A DNA stretch of 64,000 bases from Glutamicibacter sp. MNS18 (GTDB lineage: Bacteria > Actinomycetota > Actinomycetes > Actinomycetales > Micrococcaceae). Shown here in pieces: positions 54,331 through 63,450 of this stretch. Made by a program: the position numbers and the translations under genes. The stretch covers positions 124,001-188,000 of the forward strand of contig NZ_JAPCHW010000006.1 in the NCBI RefSeq assembly GCF_026107515.2. The letters run 5' to 3'. Position 1 is the first letter of the stretch. Each line of letters opens with the position of its first letter. Below the pieces are notes generated by a model. It made no database searches and was not told where the DNA came from. It saw only the letters and a list, made by a program, of their open reading frames with translations.

Positions 54331-54354
54331 TGCTTGTTCGGAAGGGGTGCGGGG

Positions 54355-56262
54355 TTAACCGGGCTGGTTGGCCGGCATCCCCACCTCGTCGTCTTCGGCT
54401 TCGCGACCGTTCGCCCTCCGACCGTTCGCGGAGGGATCCAGAGCATCAACGGTCAGTTCCAGCTCTTCCACCGTGGGGGTTGCCAACTGGCCATTTTCTC
54501 TTCCGGGGCTACTGACTACCGTGATTTCCTGGGTCATCAGTCCGAAGTTCCCTCCTTCGTGCCTTTCGACTCCCTGCGCCACCGCCTGTTCCAGCACGCC
54601 TTGGGCGATCCGGCCCTGCAAGACCACCGGGTCCCGACTCAGATCCTTCCAGATTGCCGCGCAGAGCAACAGCATGACCACTACGAAGGGCAATGCGGAA
54701 ACGATCGTGATGTTCTTCAGCCCGTTCAGCGCGGCCGCCGGATGATCACCGCCGGCCAGCAGCATCACCGCGGCCACCGCCCCGACCGAAACACCCCAGA
54801 AGATCACCGATTTCCTGGTGGGGTGCTCGGCACCACGTTCGCTGAGCGCCCCCATGACGATGGAGGCCGAATCGGCCCCGGTGACGAAGAAGATCGCGAT
54901 CAGCAACACCGTGACCACCATCAGCACCACCGAGAGCCATCCCGGCAGCGGAAGGGCTCCGAGCAGGTCGAAAAGCACCACGTCGAAGTCGATATCCGGC
55001 GACCCGTCGACGATGCCGGCCAGGGCCTCGTTCAGCTGTCCGGAACGTTCGGCGCGCTCCTGCAGGCCGATGGCCCCACCGCCGAAGATCGAGAACCAGG
55101 CCAGGGTCACGGTGGAGGGTACCAGCAGGACCCCGGTGACGAACTGCCGGATGCTACGTCCACGGGAAATGCGCGCAATGAACAGCCCGACGAACGGGGT
55201 CCAGGAAATCCACCAGGCCCAGTAGAACACTGTCCAGGAGGACAGCCATGAGGCCATGCTGCCGTCACCGGAGGCCGCGGTACGCGAGGCCATTTCCGGC
55301 AGGTCACGGATGAAGGAACCGATCGAGTTGGGGATCACATTCAGGATGAACAGAGTCGGGCCACCAATGAACACGATGGCTGCCAGGATCACGGCGAGCA
55401 CCATGTTGATATTGGACAGCCACTGGATTCCACGTTCAATGCCCGATACGGCGGAGGCCACGAACAGTGCCGTGAGAACCGCGATGATCACGACCAGCAT
55501 CCCTGAACCGACCCGGGACATGATGCCGGTGGTCTGCAGTCCACCACCGATCTGCAGGGCTCCAAGACCCAGCGAGCAGGCCGAACCGAACAGGGTAGCC
55601 AGGATCGCCAGGATATTGATGGTTCGACCGCCCCATCCGTGGATGACCCGCTCGCCGAATATGGAGCAGAACATCGAGGAGAACAGCTGCGGACGTCCCA
55701 GCCGGAAACTGCTGTAGGCCATCCCCAGGCCAACGATCGCGTACATGGCCCAGGGGAACAAGGTCCAATGGAAAAGCGTGGTCCCCATCGCCGTGCTGAC
55801 TGCCGCATCCGTTTGCCCCTCAACGGTACCTGGCGGGGGTGACATGTAGAAGTACAGCGGTTCCCCTACCCCATAGAAGACCAATCCGATCCCCATACCG
55901 GTTGCGAACATCATGGATATCCATGAGATGGTGCTGAACTGCGGTTTTTCCCCATCCTTGCCAAGGGTGATGCGTCCAAAGTTCTTGACGGCGACCACCA
56001 GCACGAACGTTGCGAAGAATGCTGCTGCAATGACGAATAACCAACCAGTATTCGTCATCACCCAGTCCAGGGCTGTGCTGGAAGTGCTGCCCAGGCTCGC
56101 CGGGGAGATGAATCCCCAGAGAATAAAGGCCAAGGCAAGGCACCCGGCGATGCCGAATACCCAGTAGTCCGTGCCCAGCATGGAGTATTTCTTTGGCTGA
56201 CGGTGGCGAGCCGAATGCAGTTCCTCGACGAGGTTCTGGATCGAATGATCACTGTGATTCAT
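54355..56262 (-). CDS. BCCT-family transporter, sodium/betaine type
   Basis: From ATG 56262 (AAGGAACG upstream) a 635-residue carrier with 12 helices. Helix 3 reads MMFATGMGIGLVFYGVGEP; the GMGIG motif is that of Na+-coupled betaine carriers (BetP/OpuD type). The aromatic box FYWAWWISWTPFVGLFIARISRG is present. The C-terminal tail is moderate in length and acidic. It lies 220 bases downstream of the formaldehyde dehydrogenase gene on the same strand, after a hairpin. Betaine, or dimethylglycine for the dmg operon, is a plausible substrate. Confidence 0.9.
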   Translation of the reverse strand: MNHSDHSIQNLVEELHSARHRQPKKYSMLGTDYWVFGIAGCLALAFILWGFISPASLGSTSSTALDWVMTNTGWLFVIAAAFFATFVLVVAVKNFGRITLGKDGEKPQFSTISWISMMFATGMGIGLVFYGVGEPLYFYMSPPPGTVEGQTDAAVSTAMGTTLFHWTLFPWAMYAIVGLGMAYSSFRLGRPQLFSSMFCSIFGERVIHGWGGRTINILAILATLFGSACSLGLGALQIGGGLQTTGIMSRVGSGMLVVIIAVLTALFVASAVSGIERGIQWLSNINMVLAVILAAIVFIGGPTLFILNVIPNSIGSFIRDLPEMASRTAASGDGSMASWLSSWTVFYWAWWISWTPFVGLFIARISRGRSIRQFVTGVLLVPSTVTLAWFSIFGGGAIGLQERAERSGQLNEALAGIVDGSPDIDFDVVLFDLLGALPLPGWLSVVLMVVTVLLIAIFFVTGADSASIVMGALSERGAEHPTRKSVIFWGVSVGAVAAVMLLAGGDHPAAALNGLKNITIVSALPFVVVMLLLCAAIWKDLSRDPVVLQGRIAQGVLEQAVAQGVERHEGGNFGLMTQEITVVSSPGRENGQLATPTVEELELTVDALDPSANGRRANGREAEDDEVGMPANQPG

Positions 56263-56433
56263 GGCGCGTTCCTTTTCCGGGGTGGGATCCAAACAAGGTC
56301 GAATGCACCCACACCAGATAGTCGTGTGATTCGGGAATGGAATCCCTTGGAAAAAGGGCTCGAAGCCGAGACCGCAGTAGTCGCTCGGGCAATGCGAGCG
56401 TGGGGGGGCACCGTGACGGGGCAGTGCCCGGGG

Positions 56434-56472
56434 GCGACAGCGCGGGTCAGTGGTTGCACCCCGCACTGTCGC
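56434..56472 (-). terminator. Terminator of the formaldehyde dehydrogenase gene
   Basis: GCGACAG / CTGTCGC plus GCGGG / CCCGC with one C-A mismatch, 10 bases after the stop codon on the minus strand. Confidence 0.65.
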
Positions 56473-56481
56473 GGCACCGCT

Positions 56482-57696
56482 TTAGGTGTGGATCATCCCG
56501 TGCGGGTCGAGGACGAATTTTTGTGCGGCGCCTTCGTCAAAGGCCGCGTAGCCTTCCGGGGCCTGGTCCAGTGAAATGGCCGTGGCCTTCACGTTCCTGG
56601 CGATCGAGACCTTCTCCGACAGGATCGCCTGCATCAGTCCGCGGTTGTATTTCATCACCGGGCACTGGCCCGTGATGAAGGTATGCGACTTGGCGAATCC
56701 GAGGCCGAAGCGCATCGACAACGAACCCACCTTGGCGGATTCGTCGGCTGCTCCCGGGTCGCCGGTGACATACAAACCGGGAATGCCCAGCCTGCCACCG
56801 GCACGGGTGATTTCCATCAGCGAGTTCAGCACGGTGGCCGGTTGCTCCGTAGTGGCCTCGGCCCCGTGGCCACGGGCTTCAAAACCTACCGCGTCAATGC
56901 CGCAGTCGACTTCCGGGACCCCCAGGATCTGCTCGATCTGGTCCGCGGGGTTCCCCAGGGAAACGTCCACCGTTTCACACCCGAAGCTCCGTGCCTGGGC
57001 CAGGCGGTCGGCATTCAGGTCCCCGACAATGACCACCGCGGCACCGAGCAGTTGGGCGGAGGTCGCGGCCGCCAGGCCCACCGGCCCGGCTCCCGCGATG
57101 TAGACCGTGGAGCCCACGCCGACTCCGGCTCCGACGGCTCCGTGGTACCCGGTGGGGAAAATATCCGAGAGCATGGTCAGATCCAGGATCTTCTCCAGCG
57201 CCTGGTCCCGATCCGGAAATTTCAGTGCGTTCCAGTCCGCGTAGGGGACGAGCACGTATTCGGCTTGCCCACCGACCCAGCCGCCCATGTCCACATAGCC
57301 GTAGGCGGAGCCGGGCCGATCCGGATTGACGTTGAGGCAAATGCCGGTTTGCCCTTCCTTGCAGTTCCGGCAGCGGCCGCAGGAGATGTTGAAGGGAACC
57401 GAGACGATATCACCGACCTTGAGGTATTCGACATCGCGGCCCACCTCGATCACCTCGCCGGTGATCTCATGTCCAAGCACCAAACCCGCCGGGGCAGTCG
57501 TGCGTCCTCGCACCATGTGCTGATCCGAACCGCAGATGTTGGTCGCAATGGTCTTGAGAATGACTCCGTGGTGCACTTGGCGCCCCACGTTCGCCGGATG
57601 AACTCCCGGACCGTCATGAAGCACAAAATCCGGATACCCGGTATCAATGATTTCGACCTTGCCAGGACTTGCATAGCTAACAGCTTTGTTACCCAT
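56482..57696 (-). CDS. fdhA: Glutathione-independent formaldehyde dehydrogenase (zinc alcohol dehydrogenase family)
   Basis: A 404-residue medium-chain zinc dehydrogenase very like Pseudomonas FdhA: catalytic-zinc region TNICGSDQHMVRGRT and GLVLGHEITGEV, structural-zinc cysteines in ISCGRCRNCKEGQTGIC, the long insertion YGYVDMGGWVGGQAEYVLVPYADWN, and the coenzyme loop IAGAGPVGLAAATSAQLLGA. This group oxidises formaldehyde without glutathione or mycothiol and keeps NAD tightly bound. It fits the neighbourhood: demethylation of betaine, dimethylglycine or sarcosine yields formaldehyde. A possible operator shared with the dmg operon lies about 30 bases upstream. Confidence 0.88.
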   Translation of the reverse strand: MGNKAVSYASPGKVEIIDTGYPDFVLHDGPGVHPANVGRQVHHGVILKTIATNICGSDQHMVRGRTTAPAGLVLGHEITGEVIEVGRDVEYLKVGDIVSVPFNISCGRCRNCKEGQTGICLNVNPDRPGSAYGYVDMGGWVGGQAEYVLVPYADWNALKFPDRDQALEKILDLTMLSDIFPTGYHGAVGAGVGVGSTVYIAGAGPVGLAAATSAQLLGAAVVIVGDLNADRLAQARSFGCETVDVSLGNPADQIEQILGVPEVDCGIDAVGFEARGHGAEATTEQPATVLNSLMEITRAGGRLGIPGLYVTGDPGAADESAKVGSLSMRFGLGFAKSHTFITGQCPVMKYNRGLMQAILSEKVSIARNVKATAISLDQAPEGYAAFDEGAAQKFVLDPHGMIHT

Positions 57697-57720
57697 CTAA
57701 GAACCTCCGGTTCCTAAAAT

Positions 57721-57748
57721 ATTAGTTGGATACATGTCGTCGACTAAT
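57721..57748. promoter_or_regulatory. Operator candidate upstream of fdhA
   Basis: ATTAGT (57721-57726) and ACTAAT (57743-57748) form an inverted repeat with a 16-base spacer. The 10-mer AGTTGGATAC (57724-57733) inside it repeats, inverted, upstream of purU-dmg. Confidence 0.4.
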
Positions 57749-58837
57749 GAACAGTGTGCTTGGAGTCACATTCGGTGTCAAGGGTTTCACGAGCATATTG
57801 ACATCAGGCGCTGCGGGGCTTGCGGAAACGTAGACTTTATTTCGCGCAAAAGTAGATAACATGAAGCGCGCTCTGAGTGTTGTGATTACCGCACCATCAG
57901 AGGACACTTGGGAACTTTCCACCTGCGATGGCAATCCGAGGGCCTCACGGTCACCTGTATCAGTTCGGAGCTATTTGTTCTGCCTCCTAGCGCTCCTGCC
58001 GGAGCCTGATGAGCAGCAGTTTGGGCGCGGTAAGACCATGACAAGGCAAGAAAACTGGCGCACCTATGCGCTACGGGTTAGAGTCCGCCATCATCGCCCA
58101 GCCTCGATGCAATGGCAACAGGAACCCGCGTAGGGGACGTATGCACCTATCGTTGAGGGCCTACCTTTCGTTGTTCAAAGAGCCACTGATTTACCCGCTG
58201 TAGGCTCGAATTACGCCTACACTGTTGCCCAGGCCTCGCACCCTACGGTTCCGCTTCGGTCCGGGCAGATAGGTCCCGTGCCGCAGATCAGCAGGATATC
58301 GAGGGAAAATAGGCTGCCCTCTGGCGGGCTGCGGGGTGGGCCCATCAGAGGTATCAATGCACTACTTGCTTGGCACTGGTTCAGCGCAACGCTCACCAAT
58401 CATCACCGTGATATTCGGATTCAACATACGTGACTTCCGCCTTGCGCTCGCTCACCAGCCGGCACCGAATCTTCCTGACCCGCCTCGGAGACCACCACCA
58501 CTATTTCCTCATTGGACGGACAACTGATCTTCCTGGTGCGCCCCGACGCAGCAGGCCCGACGGCTCCATCGAAATAAAGGGCGATCCCGCCGGTGAGTCG
58601 GTCATTCTGATTTTGTGGAAAGCTCATGCTCCCCCTTGGTAGTTATCGAGCAATGTAATGCCGGTGTCAGTGTTCCAACCGATCGCCGAAACCTCATTTC
58701 TTTCGGCCTTTCTAGATCGTCGGGAGCAAACCAGCCTTGTTGTGCTTGCTCTGTGCCTCGTGGCGGTCCCGCAGACACGCCTACCGTCATTTGCAGAAGC
58801 ACAAGCGGTTGGTTCTGAGCCGATATGGTCCGCGAAA
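57749..58837. other. Gene-poor stretch between fdhA and choline-sulfatase
   Basis: About 1.1 kb in which I find no convincing gene. Short frames of 60-90 codons (for example 57861-58133 and 58430-58642 on the plus strand) have no ribosome-binding site and no recognisable domain. Base composition is more A+T-rich than the neighbouring genes. It may contain remnants of a lost gene. Confidence 0.5.
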
Positions 58838-60373
58838 TCATGACATTAGATCGGGAATCGTGCCGTACCCAAGGGCGTTCCAGAAGTCACCCCGGACATA
58901 CCGCTGCTCAGGAGCGGGTTCAAAGTCCCAAGAATGGGTCCGCCCTCGTTGCAGCGCATCGGCCACCAGCTGCCGGTTAGCTTGGCTTGCCAGGACGCCG
59001 GACTCCAATGCAGCAAGCTCATACCGGGCATCCAGGGCTTCCCGCAGTGACGCAATCGCCTGCGCATACTGTGGATCCTCAGCCCTGTTCTGTAGTTCCT
59101 CCGGGTCCTGGTCTAGGTCGAACAGTTGATCCGGATCGCCAGGGCAAACAATATACTTGAATGGACCCCGGACAAGGGTTAACTGGGGTCGATACGTGCC
59201 CTCGGCCAGGTACTCGATCATAATGTCACGCTCTTCCGGTCCGGCTTCAGCAGAACGTTCGCGGCGTGCAGATTCCAGCAGTGATAAGCCTGTTGTCTTC
59301 ACCTTCGGAGCCCCGGAAAGCTCGACCAGCGTCGGTAAGAGATCGAGCAGGCAAACTGGATTAGCAAAGCGACCCCTGGGCACCAGATGCTCAGCACCGT
59401 GCATTATCAACGGCACCCGCGAGGACTGCTCGTAGGGCGACATCTTGAACCAGAGGCCCTTCTCCCCCAGCATGTCGCCGTGGTCACTGGTAACGATAAC
59501 AACGGTATTGTCGGCCAGCCCCAGTTCTTCGAGGCGTCCGATGATCCGCCCGATGTGGTCATCGATGTAGCTGACTGCCGCATAGTATGCACGGCGGGCC
59601 CTACGTACTTGTTCAATGGTCGGGTCCTGCTTGTCGAACCCACTCATCGCACGCAATCGATGGGTATGAGGATCCTGGTCGATCGGGGGAACCTCGGGGT
59701 TCCGGGGATCAGGGATCTGCCCTTCGGCGAAACGTTCCCAATGCTCCCGCGGTGGCTCATATGGATCGTGCGGGTGGATGAATGAGGCCACCATGAGAAA
59801 AGGTATGTCTTGATTGGCTGCCTGGTTGGCCCGTACTCGGTCATTCAGATGGCGAATTGCACGGAAACCGACTTCGTCGTCGAAATCCTGCTGTACCGTG
59901 GCTTTCGAGACCCCTGCGTTGAATACCGCATCTGCATCGTGATACCACTGCAACCGCTGGCCAAGCGGTCGGTTCCAGTCCGGCACCATGTCAAGGCTTG
60001 CCGGATAGACATCGGTCGTCAAACGTTCTTCAAATCCGTGCTGCTGATCGGGGCCGATGAAGTGCATTCGGCCAATTAAAGTGGTGTGGTAGCCGACGGC
60101 GCGCAGTCGATGCGCAAAAGTTGGTGCGGAGGCCGCGAAGTCATCCCCGTTGTCATAGCAATCAATCTCGGAGGGGAGCTTGCCTGTCATCATCGATGCA
60201 CGAGACGGAGCGCATAAAGGGGTATTGCAGTAGGCCCGGTCAAACACCGCACCGTTTTCTGCTAATTTATCGATGTTCGGCGTCTTCGCGGCCGTGTCAC
60301 CGTACGCGCCAAGCGCCTGAGCGGCCATCTGATCGGCCTGAATGACCACGATGTTCGGTCGTTTCATAGTCAT
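58838..60373 (-). CDS. betC: Choline-sulfatase
   Basis: Type I sulfatase of 511 residues that splits choline-O-sulfate into choline and sulfate. The activation motif is CAPSR with Cys54 (converted to formylglycine) in YCNTPLCAPSRASMMTGK. The metal-site residues begin with IQADQM (Asp and Gln as in choline-sulfatases, which have DQ where arylsulfatases have DD), and VTSDHGDMLGEKGLWFK holds the second metal pair. GRMHFIGPDQQHGFEERLTTD is typical of BetC. AAAGGAAT precedes the ATG. The product choline feeds betA/betB and the sulfate can be assimilated. The formylglycine-generating enzyme is encoded about 3 kb upstream. Confidence 0.92.
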   Translation of the reverse strand: MTMKRPNIVVIQADQMAAQALGAYGDTAAKTPNIDKLAENGAVFDRAYCNTPLCAPSRASMMTGKLPSEIDCYDNGDDFAASAPTFAHRLRAVGYHTTLIGRMHFIGPDQQHGFEERLTTDVYPASLDMVPDWNRPLGQRLQWYHDADAVFNAGVSKATVQQDFDDEVGFRAIRHLNDRVRANQAANQDIPFLMVASFIHPHDPYEPPREHWERFAEGQIPDPRNPEVPPIDQDPHTHRLRAMSGFDKQDPTIEQVRRARRAYYAAVSYIDDHIGRIIGRLEELGLADNTVVIVTSDHGDMLGEKGLWFKMSPYEQSSRVPLIMHGAEHLVPRGRFANPVCLLDLLPTLVELSGAPKVKTTGLSLLESARRERSAEAGPEERDIMIEYLAEGTYRPQLTLVRGPFKYIVCPGDPDQLFDLDQDPEELQNRAEDPQYAQAIASLREALDARYELAALESGVLASQANRQLVADALQRGRTHSWDFEPAPEQRYVRGDFWNALGYGTIPDLMS

Positions 60374-60726
60374 AACTATTCCTTTCGGTTATTTTGAGCA
60401 AAAAACTGCAATCAACTGTTGTGGGTGTCGAGTAGCTGCCCGGCAATTGGTCGGGCTCATGTGGTCTGCCCGCAAAATAATGAGGGGGTAGAACCGCCCG
60501 TTGTGGCTCGGGCCTTCGGCCGCAGGTGCAGGAATGACCAGTTTCCGCAGTTGAACGCCTAGCAGTATCCCGCTATGTGTCCAGCGAAGTCGCCACTGTC
60601 TTGTAGCCAACGTGCCATGTAGCACTCTTTGTGCTGCGAATGAGCGCTTGCTTTCGCGGGGCTGAATATCCGACTTGGAGAGATGAATAGCTATTCGGAA
60701 CCCTCAAGCCGGCCGCTGTTGGTGGC
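60374..60726. other. Intergenic stretch between the third BCCT gene and betC
   Basis: 353 bases without a gene. No clear terminator hairpin is seen; betC probably has its own promoter here, which I cannot place with confidence. Confidence 0.4.
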
Positions 60727-62799
60727 CTATGGTAGCGAGCGAGATTCCTCACTGACCTTACTTGTTTTGTCTTCATCAATGGAGCTTCCTGGGGCTTCAA
60801 CAGCCTGACGCCCCTGCTGGCCCGGCGTTTCAACAACCTGCGCTGGCATGATCGTTGCGATCCCACCAGTTTCGGGATCGTAGCCGTCGGCCCACTCCCC
60901 TGTCTCGAAGTTGTACCCTACCGGCTCCCCGTCTTCATTGGTACGTTGGTACCACTGGGTGTACGCCTCGTTTAACGAATCTACGTCAGCGCCAGCACCA
61001 CCTCCGCCTTTCGCTTTCACTACATCGAGGGCGAAGTCGTCACCGAATCGGTCAACACCTTCGGTCACCGCATTGTTAAGCGCGCTGTCGGCATACCGGA
61101 AGCGCAACGCCATCGGATCAGTGCGCAACTCCCGGAACCATGCGACCAAGCTCAAGATCAGTACAAGTGCGAACGGGACAGCGGTAATGATCACTAGTTG
61201 TTGCAGTCCCGCAAGCGCCATGGCATCGCCTAACAGCAACATTACGATGGCAATTCCGCTCATCACCAAGCCCCAAAAGATGATCACCCAGCGGCGGGGT
61301 TTCTGATCGCCCTGTGTGGTGAGCATGCCCATCACCACCGACGCTGAATCGGCAGCAGTGATGAAGAAGATCGCCAGCACGACAAGCACCACGTACGGCA
61401 GCCATTCGACGTATGGCAGATTGCCAATCAGGGCGAAGAGCACCTCAGGGGCGGCCATATCGTCAGTAAACCCTGGAAGACCTTCTCGATACATCCAAAT
61501 TGATGAACCGCCCATAACGCCGTAGGCGATGAAGATCAAGGACGAGGGGACCAGGATAGTGCCGAGCACGAACTGTCGAATACTTCGACCGCGCGAGATT
61601 CGAGCGATGAAGATGCCGACAAATGGTGACCACGAGATCCACCATGCCCAGTAGTAAACGGTCCAGACGGACTGAAACTCTTGCGTCTCGGAGCCCCAGG
61701 AGAGGGACCGACCCATCATGTCGAACATGGAGCCGAGATACTCGATGATAGCCGAGGGCAACAAATTCAACAGGAAGAGAGTGGGGCCCAAGACGAGCAC
61801 GATCAGCACCATAGCGACAGTCAGCACGATATTGATGTTCGAGAGGTAGCGGATGCCGCGGGCGACGCCTGAGACGGCCGAGACGACGAATCCAATGGTG
61901 AGCACGGCGATGATGACAACAAGTGTGTAGTTAGTGACCTCCCCGGCTCCAGAGACAATGCTGACTCCGGTTCCGATTTGCATTGCAGCGATTCCCAGCG
62001 CGGCAGCGGTGCCAAAGAGCGTAGCGATGATCGCAAACACGTCGACTAGTTTGCCTGCCAGGCCCTCTGTGAGCCGCTGTCCGAAAAGAGCACGGAAAAT
62101 GGAGGACATGAGCAAGGAACGTCCGCGGCGGTAAGCAGCGTAGGCTACGGACCCGCCCACGAGTGCGTATATAGCCCACGCGTGGAAGCCCCAATGATAG
62201 TACGTCTGGGCGAAGGCACGATGCATGGCCTCCACCGATTCTGGCGCGTTGGTCAGCGGCGGCGGTGAGACGAAATATGCGAGTGGTTCTGCGGGCCCCC
62301 AGAACAGTACCGCCACGCCAAGTCCAGCCGCGAAAAGCATCGCTGTCCAAGAAAAGGTGCTGAATTCAGGTTTCTCGTCATCTTTACCCAGCGGGATCTT
62401 CCCATAGGGAGACAGTGCCATACCCACCAGTGCGATGAGCACGACTATGGCCACGGTGTTGAACATCCAGCCGAGGTTACCCGTCGACCAGTAGAAAGCC
62501 GTTTCTGCAACAGAAGCGACACTTTGGGGGGACCAAATGCCCCAGATGACGAACGCCACAGTTAAGGAGCCAGCGATGGCAAAAACAAGTTTGTCGACCC
62601 GATACCTCCTCCGCTGCTCATCGATAGCGATACCGGGGACCAGGACTGGGTGCGTGGCGTGGGGGTAGGCAAGCAATCTGCGGTTCAGGCGTCTGGAATC
62701 ATTGACCTTACGTTGTTTTTCGCGCTGACGATCTCGCTTGGGCTGTTTCAGGCGAGAGCTGCTCGGCTCTCGTTCAGGGTGGTGGGAGTTTATAGACAT
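60727..62799 (-). CDS. BCCT-family transporter next to choline-sulfatase
   Basis: From ATG 62799 (AGAGGA about 10 bases upstream) a 690-residue carrier with a basic N-terminal tail (many Lys/Arg), 12 helices and a long C-terminal extension (about 570-690). Helix 3 reads AAGLGVAVLFWGPAEP, which matches neither the BetP-type GMGIG nor the BetT-type GIGVD motif. The aromatic box YYWAWWISWSPFVGIFIARISRG is kept. Its position between betC and the formylglycine-generating enzyme suggests choline-O-sulfate as substrate, but no specificity can be read directly. Codon use is somewhat less G+C-rich than in the first 55 kb. Confidence 0.87.
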   Translation of the reverse strand: MSINSHHPEREPSSSRLKQPKRDRQREKQRKVNDSRRLNRRLLAYPHATHPVLVPGIAIDEQRRRYRVDKLVFAIAGSLTVAFVIWGIWSPQSVASVAETAFYWSTGNLGWMFNTVAIVVLIALVGMALSPYGKIPLGKDDEKPEFSTFSWTAMLFAAGLGVAVLFWGPAEPLAYFVSPPPLTNAPESVEAMHRAFAQTYYHWGFHAWAIYALVGGSVAYAAYRRGRSLLMSSIFRALFGQRLTEGLAGKLVDVFAIIATLFGTAAALGIAAMQIGTGVSIVSGAGEVTNYTLVVIIAVLTIGFVVSAVSGVARGIRYLSNINIVLTVAMVLIVLVLGPTLFLLNLLPSAIIEYLGSMFDMMGRSLSWGSETQEFQSVWTVYYWAWWISWSPFVGIFIARISRGRSIRQFVLGTILVPSSLIFIAYGVMGGSSIWMYREGLPGFTDDMAAPEVLFALIGNLPYVEWLPYVVLVVLAIFFITAADSASVVMGMLTTQGDQKPRRWVIIFWGLVMSGIAIVMLLLGDAMALAGLQQLVIITAVPFALVLILSLVAWFRELRTDPMALRFRYADSALNNAVTEGVDRFGDDFALDVVKAKGGGGAGADVDSLNEAYTQWYQRTNEDGEPVGYNFETGEWADGYDPETGGIATIMPAQVVETPGQQGRQAVEAPGSSIDEDKTSKVSEESRSLP

Positions 62800-63450
62800 C
62801 GAAACAGAGTCCTCTCTTTGGTCCTCGAGGCACAGCAGAGCAAAGTAGTCGCTTTCGCGAGCGAACCGCAACGAGACCAATTACTGCATGGGAGTCGGGA
62901 AAGGGAATCGGTTGTAAATACACAGCCAAGAGATTCGTTTGCCAAGAACCTGTCATTAGTGTGTGCTTGCTTGGCACCGAGGGTTGCTCATGGCGCGACG
63001 AAGCGAATTACAGGAATCGGGGAACGATGTGAGCGTCAGCGGATAGCGCGCTGCTCGTTCGGTACAGACCAGGTTCTGCTAAAGAGAATTCACAGTTTAG
63101 GGCTCGCTGCCCCACCAACCAATCGCGACGACCTCCCACGAGTCATTTTCGTATCCCACAGTGGGAACCGAAGGAAAAGACTTCGTTAGGTTGCGCAGAA
63201 TGGCTGACGCCTCGACTCTCCTGGCAACCCCGCGAGTGCGGGGGCGTTGTGCCAAAAAAGTAAGCTTGGTCATAACATCGGAGACTAATCGGGGTCTCAA
63301 GTGTTGTCAATAGTTCTTATATATTAGTGATACGTATGTTGCAGTGTAGAACCTAGATGTATTTGGGTTCACCGGAGTTGCCGATTTGGCAGGTGCCCGC
63401 ATTGTGTGTAATGCATCTCGGGGTTTGACCGCATGTCAGAACTGCGGACC
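62800..63450. other. Intergenic region between the third BCCT gene and the formylglycine-generating enzyme gene
   Basis: 651 bases, relatively A+T-rich. It holds a short open frame (63097-63273, listed separately) and a small perfect hairpin CCCCGC-GAGT-GCGGGG (63228-63243). No other gene is seen. Confidence 0.4.
63097..63273 (-). CDS. Possible small hypothetical protein (58 codons)
   Basis: ATG 63273 opens a 58-codon frame beginning MTKLTFLAQRPRTRG and ending VVAIGWWGSEP. The ending looks protein-like, with a Trp-rich hydrophobic strand, but there is no good ribosome-binding site and I know no family. It may be a fragment of a larger lost gene. Confidence 0.25.
   Translation of the reverse strand: MTKLTFLAQRPRTRGVARRVEASAILRNLTKSFPSVPTVGYENDSWEVVAIGWWGSEP

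Larger units (their letters stand above)
53407..54354. other. Gene-poor stretch between betT and the second BCCT gene
   Basis: 948 bases with no convincing gene: the open frames here lack domain matches and ribosome-binding sites. It holds two hairpins (53726-53747 and 54281-54330) and some further short G+C-rich inverted repeats, for example around 53975-53996. It could hold a decayed gene or a structured RNA; I cannot assign one. Confidence 0.5.
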
